Source: Brenneria salicis ATCC 15712 = DSM 30166 (GTDB lineage Bacteria > Pseudomonadota > Gammaproteobacteria > Enterobacterales > Enterobacteriaceae). From it: a stretch of DNA of 51,378 nucleotides. Location of the stretch: assembly GCF_003315515.1 (NCBI RefSeq), contig NZ_QNRY01000029.1, positions 1 to 51,378 of the forward strand, given 5' to 3'. This document shows, piece after piece, positions 18,958 through 28,911 of this stretch. The notes beneath the pieces are model-generated. The model ran no database searches. It was not told where the DNA came from and was given only the letters and a program-made list of their open reading frames with translations. The first letter of the stretch is position 1; each line of letters begins with the position of its first letter. Made by a program: the position numbers and the translations under genes.

Positions 18958-20400
18958 ATGTCGACAGTAAAAAAACTTAGCGCCCAACGGCGTCGCATCT
19001 CTCTTTTGTTATTGGATAACAAGGCGCTGGTTGACAGCATTATCAATCAGCAACCTACTGATACTAAAAAAGAAAGCCTTGCTGTAACAGAAAATAAAGC
19101 CATACTCGATCAAACAGCCGAAATCTGCCAGTTGATTGCCGAATGGCATTCCGCCGACCTTGCAGACTTGCTGGAATCCTTACCGCATGATGAACGACTG
19201 GCCCTGTGGCGGCTCATCCCGATTAAAAAACGCGGACGCGTGTTGATTGAAGTGTCGGACAATATTTCTGACGGCCTGATCGAAGACATGCGGGATAAAG
19301 AAATCCTGAAAGCTGTGCGCCCATTGGATGTGGATGAGCAGGCGCAACTGTCCCGCCGTTTGCCCCGCAATCTGCTGGGGAGAATATTGACGGCGCTGGA
19401 AGCCAGACAGCGGGCGCAGTTACGGGAAGCGATTAATTACGACGAAGACCGCATCGGCTATCTGATGGATTTCAAACTCGTCACCATCCGTGCCGATGTG
19501 ACGCTGGCGACGGTTCAGCGTTACCTGCGCTATCGTAAAACCATCCCCGACACCACCGATAAACTGTTCGTCACCGATAGAAAAAATACGCTGATTGGCG
19601 AGCTTTCTCTGGCCGCTATTTTACTGCACCCGCCCCAAACGACGGTTTCGGCGATTATGGAATCCCATCCGCTGATGTTCCAGCCCGAAGATAGCCTTGA
19701 AGAAGCCGCGGGCGCATTTGAGCGATATAACCTGATTTCCACCGCCGTGGTCGATAGCAAGGGCAAACTGATGGGACGTCTGACGGTTGAAGATATCGTG
19801 GACGTGGTGAATAAAGAAAATGACAGCCATCTGCGTCGTTCGGGCGGGTTAACGCCTTCAGAAGATGTGTACGCGCCAATCTACAAATCGGTGCGTAACC
19901 GCTGGGCGTGGTTGGCGATCAATCTCTGTACCGCGCTGATCGCCTCCCGCGTCATTGGCCTGTTTGAAAATACGCTGGCACATCTGGTGGCGTTGGCGGC
20001 GCTGATGCCCATCGTCGCCGGCCTGGGCGGTAATACCGGTAACCAGACCATCACCATGATTGTACGTGCGCTGGCCTTGCATCAGTTGGAGCACGGCAAA
20101 AAATCCTACCTGTTGTTGAAAGAGCTCGGCGTGGCGCTGGTCAATGGTCTGATATGGGGCTCTGTTATGGGGCTGGTTACCTACGCGCTGTATGGCGATA
20201 TGGCAATGGGCGGCGTCATGATGTTCGCCATCTTGCTCAACCTGTTGCTGGCGGCGCTGATGGGGGTGCTGATCCCGCTGGGGCTAATGGCACTTGGCCG
20301 CGACCCGGCGGTGGGTTCCAGCGTCATGATTACGGCGATTACCGATACCGGCGGCTTTTTTATTTTTCTGGGGCTGGCGACAGTGTTTTTATTACCGTAA
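18958..20400 (+). CDS. mgtE: Magnesium transporter MgtE
   Basis: 480 aa. Cytoplasmic N domain (about 45-165) with the ADLLESLPHDERLALWRLI repeat, two CBS domains (about 165-295) that sense cytoplasmic Mg2+, then five transmembrane helices (about 315-480). The selectivity segment LMPIVAGLGGNTGNQTITM (about 349-367) and the later D-rich pore region AITDTGGFFIFLGL are diagnostic. It is a Mg2+ channel/transporter of the inner membrane, gated shut at high Mg2+. No riboswitch for magnesium was recognised upstream. A terminator hairpin follows at 20446-20476. Confidence 0.94.
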   Translation: MSTVKKLSAQRRRISLLLLDNKALVDSIINQQPTDTKKESLAVTENKAILDQTAEICQLIAEWHSADLADLLESLPHDERLALWRLIPIKKRGRVLIEVSDNISDGLIEDMRDKEILKAVRPLDVDEQAQLSRRLPRNLLGRILTALEARQRAQLREAINYDEDRIGYLMDFKLVTIRADVTLATVQRYLRYRKTIPDTTDKLFVTDRKNTLIGELSLAAILLHPPQTTVSAIMESHPLMFQPEDSLEEAAGAFERYNLISTAVVDSKGKLMGRLTVEDIVDVVNKENDSHLRRSGGLTPSEDVYAPIYKSVRNRWAWLAINLCTALIASRVIGLFENTLAHLVALAALMPIVAGLGGNTGNQTITMIVRALALHQLEHGKKSYLLLKELGVALVNGLIWGSVMGLVTYALYGDMAMGGVMMFAILLNLLLAALMGVLIPLGLMALGRDPAVGSSVMITAITDTGGFFIFLGLATVFLLP

Positions 20401-20445
20401 GTGTTCTGATGTGTCGCATTATTGGCTGGTGCTGAAAACTCGCAT

Positions 20446-20480
20446 AAGGCATCGCACATTCAATGCGCGATGCTTTCGTT
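20446..20480 (+). terminator. Terminator after mgtE
   Basis: GCATCGC (20449-20455) pairs with GCGATGC (20467-20473), flanked by AA and TTT, with a T-rich tail (TTTCGTTTTCC). It lies between the convergent mgtE and galK genes. Confidence 0.75.
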
Positions 20481-20566
20481 TTCCTCAAACATCTCTATGA
20501 TAAGCACAGGGACTTGCATCTGATGACCGCCAATGTATGACGTCAATGCCACGGCGCTGCCTATTC

Positions 20567-21730
20567 TTAACTTAATGGCCCCGCCCCACCGGAAGCCTGA
20601 CACCGATATATCGAGGGAGTCAACCCGGTACGGGCCGGGTATTCGCGTTCAATAACCTCAATCACTTCCTCCGTCAGCGCTGACGGGGTCAGCGCGACGA
20701 CACAGCCGCCAAAACCGCCGCCGGTCATTCTGACGCCGCCGCGTCCACCGACATAGCCCTGAATCAACGCAACCAGCGTATCAATCTGCGGCACCGTGAT
20801 CGCAAAATCATCACGCATGGAAACATGTGATTCCGCCATCAGGGTAAACAGACGCCGCGCATCCTGACGCGCCAACGCATCGGCGGCTTCCAGTGTGCGG
20901 CGGTTTTCCGTAATCACATGCCGGGCTCGCTTGCATACCAACGGATCAAGGCCCGCCGCGCCTGCCGCAAACTGCGACAATGAAACATCGCGGAGCGCGT
21001 TGACGCCAAAGTGACGCGCCGCCGCTTCGCACTGCCGACGCCGCGTATTGTACTCGCTGTCCACCAGACCGCGATGCACGTTGGAATTGACAATCACTAT
21101 CTCCACGCCAGTCAACATCCGTACCGCGCGTCCCTCCAGCGAGCGGCAGTCGATCAACAGCGCATGATCCGCCAGCCCCTGAGCGGAAATGTACTGATCC
21201 ATGATGCCGCAGCGACAGCCGACAAAATCGTTTTCTGCCTGCTGCCCCGCCAGTGCCAATACTAACGGGCTTACGTTAAGATTATTCAGGGTCTTGAATG
21301 TCTGACCGATCGCGACCTCCAGCGAGGCGGAAGAACTCAGCCCCGCCCCTGACGGCACATTGCCGGTAATCACCATATCCATACCGCTGAGCGGCAACCC
21401 GCGCGCCTGTAGAGATTTAACGGTTCCCCGCACATAGTCAGCCCAGGTGTATTCAGGGTGATGCTCGATAATAGGCGTGAGATCGAACTGATCCTGTTGG
21501 TTATCGCAGTTTACCGCCACTACCCGCACTATACTGTCTTGTCGCACCGCCGCGCTGATCACTGTCTGATAGTCGATAGCGCAGGGCAAAACAAAACCGT
21601 CGTTATAGTCGGTATGCTCGCCAATCAGGTTTACCCGGCCTGGCGCCTGAATATTGGCGTCCGGCGCATAACCAAACACCTGAATAAAGACCGACTCGGC
21701 AGACTGGCGCAGAGAATCTATTCGGCTCAT
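20567..21730 (-). CDS. galK: Galactokinase
   Basis: 387 aa (E. coli 382). It phosphorylates alpha-D-galactose to Gal-1-P, step one of the Leloir pathway after mutarotation. GHMP-kinase motifs are clear: the galactokinase signature [19 protein letters not shown] (31-49), the ATP loop [14 protein letters not shown] (about 130-143), and [14 protein letters not shown] near the end. It lies 9 bases downstream of galT and so belongs to the same message from the gal operator region at 22873-22973. No galM or galE follows. Confidence 0.96.
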   Translation of the reverse strand: MSRIDSLRQSAESVFIQVFGYAPDANIQAPGRVNLIGEHTDYNDGFVLPCAIDYQTVISAAVRQDSIVRVVAVNCDNQQDQFDLTPIIEHHPEYTWADYVRGTVKSLQARGLPLSGMDMVITGNVPSGAGLSSSASLEVAIGQTFKTLNNLNVSPLVLALAGQQAENDFVGCRCGIMDQYISAQGLADHALLIDCRSLEGRAVRMLTGVEIVIVNSNVHRGLVDSEYNTRRRQCEAAARHFGVNALRDVSLSQFAAGAAGLDPLVCKRARHVITENRRTLEAADALARQDARRLFTLMAESHVSMRDDFAITVPQIDTLVALIQGYVGGRGGVRMTGGGFGGCVVALTPSALTEEVIEVIEREYPARTGLTPSIYRCQASGGAGPLS

Positions 21731-21739
21731 ACGATGACC

Positions 21740-22780
21740 TCAAATTTGCTCACGAAAATGAATATCGCTTACGCTACGCAACCGCTCGGCAGCCTGCTCC
21801 GCCGTCAGATCACGTTGCACCTCCGCCAGCATTTCATAGCCGACCATAAACTTGCGCACGCTGGCGGAACGTAATAACGGGGGATAAAAATGGGCATGCA
21901 ATTGCCAGTGCGCGTTGTCATCACCATTGAACGGCGCGCCATGCCATCCCATTGAATAGGGGAAGGCGCACTGAAACAGATTGTCATAACGGCTAGTGAG
22001 CTTTTTCAACGCCACCGCCAGATCGTCGCGCTGAGCATCGTTCAATTGCGGCAACCGCTGTACGGTGAATTTGGGCAGCAGCAAGGTTTCAAAGGGCCAG
22101 CATGCCCAATAAGGAACAACCGCCAGCCAATATTCTGTTTCCACCACCCGACGCGTTCCCGCCGTCTGTTCGCGCTGAACATAATCCAACAGCAGCGGTG
22201 AAGTATATTGAATAAAGTACTCACGCTGATGCTGATCTTCACGCTGCGCTTCGTTCGGCAAAAAATCGTTGGCCCATACCTGTCCATGAGGATGCGGATT
22301 GGAACATCCCATCATCGCGCCTTTATTTTCAAATACCTGAACCCATGCATAGCGTGCGCCCAATTGCGCCGTCTGCTGGCTCCAGGTATCGATCACTTCT
22401 CTTAGCGCCGGTAGCGTAAGCTCCGGCAAACTTTTACCGTGATCGGGCGAGAAACAGATCACACGGCTGACACCTCTGGCGCGTTCCATAAGGAACAACG
22501 GATCAGCGCTTAAGGGCACCGCCGGGGTATCTTCCAGCAAAGCCGAAAAATCATTGGTGAAAACATAGGCGCCCTGATACGAAGGATTAATATCGCCACT
22601 GATCCGCCGGTTACCGGCGCACAGGTAGCAATGCGGATCGTAAGACGGCAGCGCACTGCGATCCGGCGCTTCCTGCTGCCCTTGCCACGGACGTTTGGCT
22701 CGATGAGGCGATACCAGCACCCACTCGCCTTTGAGCGGATTAAAGCGGCGATGCGGGTGTTCGGTTGGTTCAAACAGCAT
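21740..22780 (-). CDS. galT: Galactose-1-phosphate uridylyltransferase
   Basis: 346 aa from the ATG at 22778-22780 ([20 protein letters not shown]). This start has TGAGGA eight bases upstream and matches E. coli; a TTG 15 bases upstream would be an alternative. It swaps UMP between UDP-glucose and Gal-1-P. The active-site NPHPHGQVW with the nucleophilic His is present, along with the metal-binding CYLCAGN region and a late WHGAPF and HAHFYPP. First gene of a galT-galK transcript that lacks galE at its head, unlike E. coli galETKM. Confidence 0.96.
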   Translation of the reverse strand: MLFEPTEHPHRRFNPLKGEWVLVSPHRAKRPWQGQQEAPDRSALPSYDPHCYLCAGNRRISGDINPSYQGAYVFTNDFSALLEDTPAVPLSADPLFLMERARGVSRVICFSPDHGKSLPELTLPALREVIDTWSQQTAQLGARYAWVQVFENKGAMMGCSNPHPHGQVWANDFLPNEAQREDQHQREYFIQYTSPLLLDYVQREQTAGTRRVVETEYWLAVVPYWACWPFETLLLPKFTVQRLPQLNDAQRDDLAVALKKLTSRYDNLFQCAFPYSMGWHGAPFNGDDNAHWQLHAHFYPPLLRSASVRKFMVGYEMLAEVQRDLTAEQAAERLRSVSDIHFREQI

Positions 22781-22872
22781 AAGATCATTCCTCAAAGCAA
22801 TACTTTACCCTGTGCGGATCCGCAATATCGGTCAGTCGTCAATCAGATATGATGCACCGTTTAAATATCATC

Positions 22873-22888
22873 TTGTAATCGATTTCAC
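22873..22888. promoter_or_regulatory. Second gal operator (internal-type)
   Basis: TTGTAATCGATTTCAC matches the perfect upstream operator at 13 of 16 positions and keeps the CG centre of GalR/GalS sites. It lies 93 bases upstream of galT and 85 bases from the other operator, so the two could support a repression loop like the OE-OI pair of E. coli gal. Confidence 0.75.
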
Positions 22889-22957
22889 TGAAAATTTATA
22901 TATTTCCTGCATTATGCGTGCATAAAAAAGAATATTACTCATTATCTCTTTAATTTA

Positions 22958-22973
22958 GTGTAACCGATTACAC
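22958..22973. promoter_or_regulatory. Primary gal operator (perfect palindrome)
   Basis: GTGTAACCGATTACAC fits the GalR/GalS consensus GTGNAANCGNTTNCAC exactly and is a near-perfect palindrome flanked by further symmetry (TTTAGTG...CACTAAA). It lies between divergently transcribed galT and galR, nearer galT. Confidence 0.88.
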
Positions 22974-22980
22974 TAAATTT

Positions 22981-23333
22981 AAACCTCGGAATAGCATTTG
23001 GAAAGAGACAGTTGGGCATGAACGTTGATACCGATCACATAAGTACCGTCTGGATAGCGCGGGAAAAAGAGGAATAGGTAACATCAATAAAAAACCTGTA
23101 CATTTATACGTATAAATCATTCGTTTTTCTCATAACCCGTGCGTTAGGTATACCCAGGTCAGTGGTTTGATACACAACAACACGGCTAACCAACATGGTT
23201 GGACACGCTTACCCGGGTGAGTGGTTCACGTGGATTAGCGTTGTCGGACACACGCTGGCGTCAGGTATGGAAAACATAAAAAACGCTGTTTTTATATCAC
23301 TCGACAACGCATCTCACCGTTCAGGAACGCTCA
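22981..23333. other. Upstream region of galR with an imperfect duplication
   Basis: About 350 bases without a supportable gene. Two copies of a 16-base motif, ACCCAGGTCAGTGGTT near 23153 and ACCCGGGTGAGTGGTT near 23211, match at 14 positions and start a degenerate ~60-base duplication. No clear GalR operator close to the galR start was found. Its ribosome-binding site is AGGAA before 23334. Confidence 0.5.
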
Positions 23334-24344
23334 ATGGCAACAATAAAGGATGTCGCTCGTCTTTCTGGTGTCTCCGTTGCAACGGTTTCGCGGGTCATCA
23401 ATAATTCTCCGAAAGCCAGCAGCGCCTCACGAGCCGCCGTGCATCGGGCGATGGCCGAGTTAAAGTATCATCCCAACGCCAATGCCAGAGCGCTTGCCCA
23501 TCAAAGCGCGGAAACACTTGGTATTGTGGTCGCGGATGTTTCCGATCCTTTCTTCGGCGCTATGGTCAAATCCGTGGAACAGATCGCTCAGGCAACAGGA
23601 AAATTTCTGCTTATCGGCAATGGCTATCACAACGCCGATCAGGAGAAAAAAGCTATCGAGCAGCTTATTCGTCATCGCTGCGCCGGGTTGGTGGTGCATG
23701 CCAAGATGATTTCTGATCAGGAACTGGCGGCGTTGATGAACCATATTCCTGATATGGTGTTGATCAACCGTACTCTGCCGGGTTATGAAAGCCGTTGCGT
23801 CGCGCTGGATGATCGTTACGGCTCATGGCTGTCTACCCGTCATTTGATTCAACAAGGTCATCAGAGAATCGGTTTTCTCTGCTCGGATCACCCGATTTCC
23901 GACGCCTCCGATCGTCTTCAAGGTTATATCGATGCGCTACAGGAGCACGGTATTGAACCGAATGAACGCCTGATCGCCAGGGCCTCGCCGGATGAACCGG
24001 GCGGCGAAGCGGCGATGACGGTGTTGCTCAGTCGCGGCGGCGAGATGACGGCGATAGTGTGCTACAACGACTCGATGGCGGCTGGCGCGCTATCGGTGCT
24101 GAGTGATAATGGCATCAACGTGCCGCAGGATATGTCGGTGGTGGGGTTTGATGATGTCCTGGTCGCCCGCTACCTGCGTCCGCGTTTGACGACGGTGCAT
24201 TACCCGGTTGCAGCGATGGCAATACACGCGGCGCAACTGGCGATTGCCTTGTCCCAGGGCAAACCGCGCAAAGACACCACCAATATGTTCAGCCCGACAC
24301 TGGTTCGCCGCGATTCTGTCAGCACGCCCCCGGACAAAAAATAA
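23334..24344 (+). CDS. galR: Galactose operon repressor GalR
   Basis: 336 aa LacI-family regulator (E. coli GalR 343). The N-terminal helix-turn-helix and hinge ([29 protein letters not shown], then [11 protein letters not shown]) are almost identical to E. coli GalR. The periplasmic-binding-like ligand domain follows, with [24 protein letters not shown] and ending [14 protein letters not shown]. It should bind the two gal operators between it and galT and release on galactose. In E. coli galR is unlinked to gal; here it is next to and divergent from galTK. Confidence 0.94.
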   Translation: MATIKDVARLSGVSVATVSRVINNSPKASSASRAAVHRAMAELKYHPNANARALAHQSAETLGIVVADVSDPFFGAMVKSVEQIAQATGKFLLIGNGYHNADQEKKAIEQLIRHRCAGLVVHAKMISDQELAALMNHIPDMVLINRTLPGYESRCVALDDRYGSWLSTRHLIQQGHQRIGFLCSDHPISDASDRLQGYIDALQEHGIEPNERLIARASPDEPGGEAAMTVLLSRGGEMTAIVCYNDSMAAGALSVLSDNGINVPQDMSVVGFDDVLVARYLRPRLTTVHYPVAAMAIHAAQLAIALSQGKPRKDTTNMFSPTLVRRDSVSTPPDKK

Positions 24345-24580
24345 TCTTTCGTCCAACCTGGGTTCGCTTAAGCAAACGGCTCTGCGGGCATGATTTCTTT
24401 GCGACGCGGATTCAAAAACTGAAATTGCCGCAAGCACGGAAAAATCGCGGTCTGCTAATATTTCGTGGCGGGAATAAAGCTGTCGGGCGCTGCGCTGTGC
24501 CGTCAGGTTGCGCACGGTTTCCATTCAGCAAATGCCGATCACGCTCAGAGGTGGTCGGCTTAACCAATAAGGTGACGACG

Positions 24581-24925
24581 ATGGGAAAAATCCACGACTT
24601 TAAGAAACTGTTCAAATCAATGCTTGGCAAGAAGCAAATCGCGGAAATAGAGTTGACCTCGCCGGTGGATAAAGAAAACCTGCAACAGTTGGTGAGCGCC
24701 TTCGGCGGCAAAGAGAATATCGTCAGTCTGGATGCCTGCATTACGCGTCTGCGGGTCGAAGTACACGACCTGCGGTCGGTCAACAGCGCGCATCTGCAAA
24801 AACTGGGCGCGCTGGGCGTCATTATTGTCGACAATCAGGTTCAGGCGATCTTTGGCAGACAATCCGATAACCTGCGGCGCGAACTGGCCCACTGGTTTGA
24901 CGTTGAGGACAGCGTCCCGCGCTAA
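24581..24925 (+). CDS. Stand-alone PTS EIIB domain protein (glucose type)
   Basis: 114 aa from the ATG at 24581 after AAGGTG; the frame is open further upstream but shows no conserved sequence there. A PTS_EIIB type-1 domain covers about residues 35-105: [25 protein letters not shown] holds the phospho-cysteine in [10 protein letters not shown], and the segment [18 protein letters not shown] completes the fold. Normally this domain is fused to IIC (PtsG, NagE, MalX). Here no IIC or IIA is adjacent. It could serve a separately encoded permease or act as a phosphorylation sensor. Confidence 0.85.
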   Translation: MGKIHDFKKLFKSMLGKKQIAEIELTSPVDKENLQQLVSAFGGKENIVSLDACITRLRVEVHDLRSVNSAHLQKLGALGVIIVDNQVQAIFGRQSDNLRRELAHWFDVEDSVPR

Positions 24926-24954
24926 GCACCTGCATCGCATCAATCCTTAACGAC

Positions 24955-24979
24955 CACCGCCTCAATCCGTGAGGCGGTG
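24955..24979. terminator. Hairpin between convergent EIIB and aldo/keto reductase genes
   Basis: CACCGCCTCA (24955-24964) and TGAGGCGGTG (24970-24979) form a perfect 10-bp stem with a 5-base loop. U tracts are weak on both strands, but the position between two convergent genes supports a termination role. Confidence 0.65.
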
Positions 24980-24987
24980 ATGGTTGC

Positions 24988-25953
24988 TCAATATGCGCTG
25001 GCGTCATTCAGCAGGCCAATATCCTCCGGCGATAGCGGCAGCCGAGTCGCCCCCGCCAGTTCCTTGACTTGTTCCAGTGACGTGGCGCTGACGATAGGCG
25101 CCGTCATCCCCGGACGCGCTATCAGCCAGGCCAACGCCACTTGTGACGGCGTCACATGATGCAGGTTGGCGACGCTCTCCAATGCTTCAATGATGGTGCG
25201 CCCCCGATCATTCAGATACTTTTCCACCACACTTTGCCCGCGCGCACTTTTTGCCGCGTCCTCCGGCTGGCGGTATTTGCCAGACAGAAAACCGCTTGCC
25301 AGCGAATAGTAGCTGATCACGCCAAGTCCGTGTTCCAGAACCAGAGGCTCCAGCGCCGCCTCATAGCCTTGGCGGTCATACAGGTTGTATTCAGGTTGCA
25401 ATGTTTCATAACGCGCCAGATTATTGTCCGCGCTGACTTTCAGCGCTTCCGCCAGCCTGTTCGCCGCATAATTTGATGCGCCAATCGCCCGAACTTTGCC
25501 CTCTTTAATCAGCGCGTCAAAGGCGGCGAGCGTTTCCTCCAGCGGCGTCGCTTTATCATCTTCATGAGACTGATAAAGGTCGATATAATCGGTCTGCAAC
25601 CGCTGCAACGACGCTTTCACCGCCTGGCGAATATAGCGTGCGGACAACCCTTTTTTACCATCCCCCATATCCATGCCTACTTTGGTGGCGATAATCACCT
25701 TGTCGCGCTGGCCGGTCTTTTTCAACCAATTGCCGATAATGATTTCGGACTCACCGCCCTGATTGTCTGGCGCCCAGACAGAATACACATCCGCGGTATC
25801 AATGAAATTCAACTGATGTTCCAACAAGGCATCAAGAATACGAAACGAGGTGGGCTGATCGATGGTCCAGCCAAACACATTTCCCCCGAAGGTCAATGAA
25901 GGGACTTTGATCCCGGAGCGTCCCAGTTCACGGACAGATTCAGAAGCTGACAT
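24988..25953 (-). CDS. Aldo/keto reductase
   Basis: 321 aa, TIM-barrel NADPH-dependent oxidoreductase of the AKR superfamily. Catalytic tetrad positions are visible as D and Y in FIDTADVYS (about 50-58), K in VIIATKVGMD and H in LYQSHEDD. The later segments IGASNYAANRL and QVALAWLIARPGMTAPIVSATSLEQV form the cofactor site. The closest type is the YajO/MocA-like group acting on sugars or reactive aldehydes; the substrate cannot be told. The ribosome-binding site AGGAG precedes the ATG at 25951-25953. It is convergent with the EIIB gene and divergent from nupC. Confidence 0.88.
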   Translation of the reverse strand: MSASESVRELGRSGIKVPSLTFGGNVFGWTIDQPTSFRILDALLEHQLNFIDTADVYSVWAPDNQGGESEIIIGNWLKKTGQRDKVIIATKVGMDMGDGKKGLSARYIRQAVKASLQRLQTDYIDLYQSHEDDKATPLEETLAAFDALIKEGKVRAIGASNYAANRLAEALKVSADNNLARYETLQPEYNLYDRQGYEAALEPLVLEHGLGVISYYSLASGFLSGKYRQPEDAAKSARGQSVVEKYLNDRGRTIIEALESVANLHHVTPSQVALAWLIARPGMTAPIVSATSLEQVKELAGATRLPLSPEDIGLLNDASAY

Positions 25954-26184
25954 AAATCATTTCTCCTTATTGAGTAAAAGCGGGAAACCTCATAAAAGCG
26001 CAATAGGTTCAGCAGCAATCTGGCAGACACCGCTAAAGCACGAAGTTCTGCGTTACCCGGTCTTCAGGTGAAAACAACGACATCATCACAAAAATGAGGG
26101 ATTCCATCTGTGGTATCAAAATATTGAATGGATAAAACTGAGTAATAACCAGATACACCATTTAGTTTAGATACTTTGCCACTA

Positions 26185-26240
26185 TATAATTGCGTTTTTG
26201 TGTTATTCATCTCATTTTTAGTGCAAGCGTTGCATAGAAT
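26185..26240 (+). promoter_or_regulatory. nupC control region: CRP-like and CytR-like sites with a -10
   Basis: A CRP-like site TGTGT-N6-TCTCA (26199-26214) is centred about 41 bases before the start point implied by the -10 TAGAAT (26235-26240), the class II position. A CytR-type inverted repeat TGCAAGCGTTGCA (26222-26234) sits directly before that -10. An extra TATAAT occurs at 26185-26190. The layout matches known CRP/CytR control of nucleoside uptake genes; the CRP site itself is 8 of 10 in the half-sites. Confidence 0.6.
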
Positions 26241-26279
26241 GACCTGGAAAACTTGGACTGCCTCATATTTGGAGCACAC

Positions 26280-27476
26280 ATGTCTCTATCCCATATTGCG
26301 CAATTCGTTTTGGCGTTGGTTGTAGTCGGCGCGCTGGCGCTACTGGTCTGTCGGGATCGTAAAAACATCCGCATCCGCTTTATTATTCAACTGCTGGTGA
26401 TTGAAATCCTGCTTGCCTACTTCTTCCTCTACTCGAACATCGGGTTGGGCGCGGTCAAAGCGGTTGCGGCGCTGTTCGATAAACTGCTCGGATTCGCCGG
26501 TCAAGGGACGGATTTCGTCTTCGGCGACATGGTGAATAGCGAAAAGAACCTGATTTCGTTCTTCTTCAAAGTGCTCTGCCCCATCGTCTTCATTTCTGCG
26601 TTAATCGGGATTTTGCAATACATCAAAGTGCTGCCCATCATCATCCGTGTGATCGGCACGGTGCTGTCCAAAGTTAATGGTATGGGGAAACTCGAATCCT
26701 TTAACGCCGTCAGTTCACTGATCCTTGGTCAGTCCGAAAACTTCATTGCTTACAAAGACATTCTGGGCAAGATGTCTGAAAAACGGATGTACACCATGGC
26801 CGCCACCGCCATGTCGACGGTTTCCATGTCCATCGTCGGCGCCTATATGTCGATGATCGATGCCAAGTTCGTGGTCGCCGCGCTGATCCTGAACATGTTC
26901 AGCACCTTTATTGTGCTGTCGCTCATCAACCCGTACACCGTGGATGACGAGCCGGAGCTACAGTTAGGCAATCTGCATGAAGGTCAGAGCTTTTTTGAAA
27001 TGCTGGGTGAATATATTCTGGCCGGTTTCAAAGTCGCGGTTATCGTTGCCGCGATGCTGATTGGCTTTATTGCCTTGATCGCCGCCATCAACGCCCTGTT
27101 CAGCGCCATCTTCGGCGTGAGCTTCCAGGATATTCTCGGTTACGTTTTCTATCCGTTTGCCTGGATTATGGGCATCCCTTCCCATGAAGCCTTGCAGGTC
27201 GGCAGCATTATGGCGACTAAACTGGTTTCCAACGAGTTCGTGGCCATGCTGGAACTGCAAAAAGTGGCTGATTCCCTGTCGCCGCGCAGCGTAGGTATCC
27301 TGTCGGTATTCCTGGTTTCCTTCGCCAACTTCTCATCGATCGGGATTATCGCCGGGGCGATTAAAGGCCTGAATGAACATCAGGGCAACGTGGTTTCCCG
27401 CTTTGGTCTGAAACTGGTTTATGGCTCGACGCTGGTCAGTATCCTGTCCGCGGCTATCGCGGGGCTGGTGCTGTAA
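26280..27476 (+). CDS. nupC: Nucleoside/proton symporter NupC (CNT family)
   Basis: 398 aa (E. coli NupC 400) from the ATG at 26280, which follows TTTGGAG; a reading from 26253 adds nine unsupported residues. It imports pyrimidine nucleosides and adenosine with protons across the inner membrane. The family blocks [54 protein letters not shown] and [19 protein letters not shown] are present, forming the nucleoside- and cation-binding sites. A CRP/CytR-like control region precedes and a strong terminator follows. Confidence 0.95.
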   Translation: MSLSHIAQFVLALVVVGALALLVCRDRKNIRIRFIIQLLVIEILLAYFFLYSNIGLGAVKAVAALFDKLLGFAGQGTDFVFGDMVNSEKNLISFFFKVLCPIVFISALIGILQYIKVLPIIIRVIGTVLSKVNGMGKLESFNAVSSLILGQSENFIAYKDILGKMSEKRMYTMAATAMSTVSMSIVGAYMSMIDAKFVVAALILNMFSTFIVLSLINPYTVDDEPELQLGNLHEGQSFFEMLGEYILAGFKVAVIVAAMLIGFIALIAAINALFSAIFGVSFQDILGYVFYPFAWIMGIPSHEALQVGSIMATKLVSNEFVAMLELQKVADSLSPRSVGILSVFLVSFANFSSIGIIAGAIKGLNEHQGNVVSRFGLKLVYGSTLVSILSAAIAGLVL

Positions 27477-27505
27477 CCGTCTGGCTAAACATGTTTATCA
27501 CTTCA

Positions 27506-27538
27506 TCCGGCGGCATGCGCGCCGCCGGATTTTTTTTA
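27506..27538 (+). terminator. Intrinsic terminator after nupC
   Basis: TCCGGCGGC (27506-27514) pairs with GCCGCCGGA (27521-27529), followed by eight or nine T residues. Textbook rho-independent terminator 30 bases past the nupC stop. Confidence 0.95.
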
Positions 27539-27693
27539 TCCGACAAACCCTGACACATCTTCCACATTTCCTTCATTTTTTCCCGGTAGAAACTGTTTAA
27601 ACTAGTATGATAAGGCGTCTGGTTGACGAAAATGAAAACGTTTCAGTGACCTGCGCGATCCTTAGCGCCATCTGGAGAGATTAATCCATCACT

Positions 27694-28911
27694 ATGAATG
27701 CCAACCGCCTCTTACGTTTGTTGATACTTGTCGCCGCCATCATCATTGCAGCCCTGCTGCTCTGGCGTCATTTCAACCCCATCCAGGCTACGCCGGGGCA
27801 GAGCGCTAGCGCGCAACAGCCTCGCGAAACCGGCGGCGGACGACGGGGAGGCATGAATGCGTTGCCGCCGGTACAGGCGGCATCAACGCAATCGGCATCC
27901 GTTCCCTACTATCTTTCCGGCCTCGGCACCGTGACCGCCGCCAATACCGTGACCATCCGCAGCCGGGTCAATGGTGAACTGATGGCGCTACACTTTCAGG
28001 AAGGCCAACAAGTCAAAGCCGGTGATTTACTGGCGGAGATCGACCCCAGGCCTTTTCAGGTCGAACTGACTCAGGCTGAGGGGCAATTGGCGAAAGATCA
28101 GGCGGTGCTGGCTAACGCCCGTCAGGATCTATCCCGCTATCAACAACTGGTGAAGAGCAACCTAATCTCGCGTCAGGAACTGGATGCGCAACTCGCTCAG
28201 GTTCGACAAGCACAAGGCACAATCAAAGCCGATGAAGGCGCGGTCGCCAGTGCGGAGTTACAGTTGGCTTACAGCAAGATCACCGCCCCCATTAGTGGCC
28301 GGGTCGGGCTGAAACAGGTGGATGTGGGAAATTACATCACCAGCGGTGATACTAACGGGCTGGTGGTCATCACGCAGACACAGCCTATCGATGTGGTGTT
28401 TACCGTACCGGAAGACGAGATCACCACCATCCTGAATGCGCAGAAATCCGGCCAGCCGCCGATTGTCGAAGCCTGGGATCGCGCCAATCAGAAACGGCTG
28501 TCGCAGGGCAGACTGCTCAGTATGGATAACCAGATCGATGCCGCCACCGGCACCATCAAGCTCAAAGCCCGTTTTGAAAATTTGGATGACGCGTTGTTTC
28601 CAAACCAGTTCGTTAACATCCGCATGAAGGTCGATACGTTGCAAAACGCCGTGGTTGCGCCGGTAGCCGCCGTGCAGATGGGCAACGAAGGACGTTTCGT
28701 CTGGATACTGAATGATAAGCAGGAAGTCAGCAAACGGCAGGTGACGACCGGCATTCAATATGGCCAGCAAATCGTGATTACCGCCGGTCTGGATGCCGGG
28801 GTGCAGGTGATTACCGACGGTATCGATCGGCTGACGGAAGGCGCGAAGGTGGATGTCCTGCCCGCGGCGCAAACAATACAAAGACCGGCCACCAGCGGGG
28901 AGAAACCCTGA
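27694..28911 (+). CDS. mdtA: Multidrug efflux RND periplasmic adaptor MdtA
   Basis: 405 aa membrane-fusion protein. An N-terminal membrane anchor ([19 protein letters not shown], about 5-24) leads to a proline/alanine/glycine-rich linker. The barrel-sandwich (lipoyl) halves flank a coiled coil, with [39 protein letters not shown] as the first half. Collinear with E. coli MdtA. It bridges MdtB/MdtC to TolC. The stop overlaps the mdtB start (TGATG). First gene of an mdtABCD-baeSR run; in E. coli this operon is induced by BaeR. Confidence 0.95.
   Translation: MNANRLLRLLILVAAIIIAALLLWRHFNPIQATPGQSASAQQPRETGGGRRGGMNALPPVQAASTQSASVPYYLSGLGTVTAANTVTIRSRVNGELMALHFQEGQQVKAGDLLAEIDPRPFQVELTQAEGQLAKDQAVLANARQDLSRYQQLVKSNLISRQELDAQLAQVRQAQGTIKADEGAVASAELQLAYSKITAPISGRVGLKQVDVGNYITSGDTNGLVVITQTQPIDVVFTVPEDEITTILNAQKSGQPPIVEAWDRANQKRLSQGRLLSMDNQIDAATGTIKLKARFENLDDALFPNQFVNIRMKVDTLQNAVVAPVAAVQMGNEGRFVWILNDKQEVSKRQVTTGIQYGQQIVITAGLDAGVQVITDGIDRLTEGAKVDVLPAAQTIQRPATSGEKP

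Noticed and set aside
23195-23404. 69-codon ORF overlapping the galR start
   Set aside because: It lies in another frame over the conserved GalR helix-turn-helix and shows no coding pattern.
27560-27600. BaeR-box-like TTTTTTCCC upstream of mdtA
   Set aside because: Only a short part of the BaeR consensus fits and the rest does not; not called even though BaeR control is likely from the operon's family.
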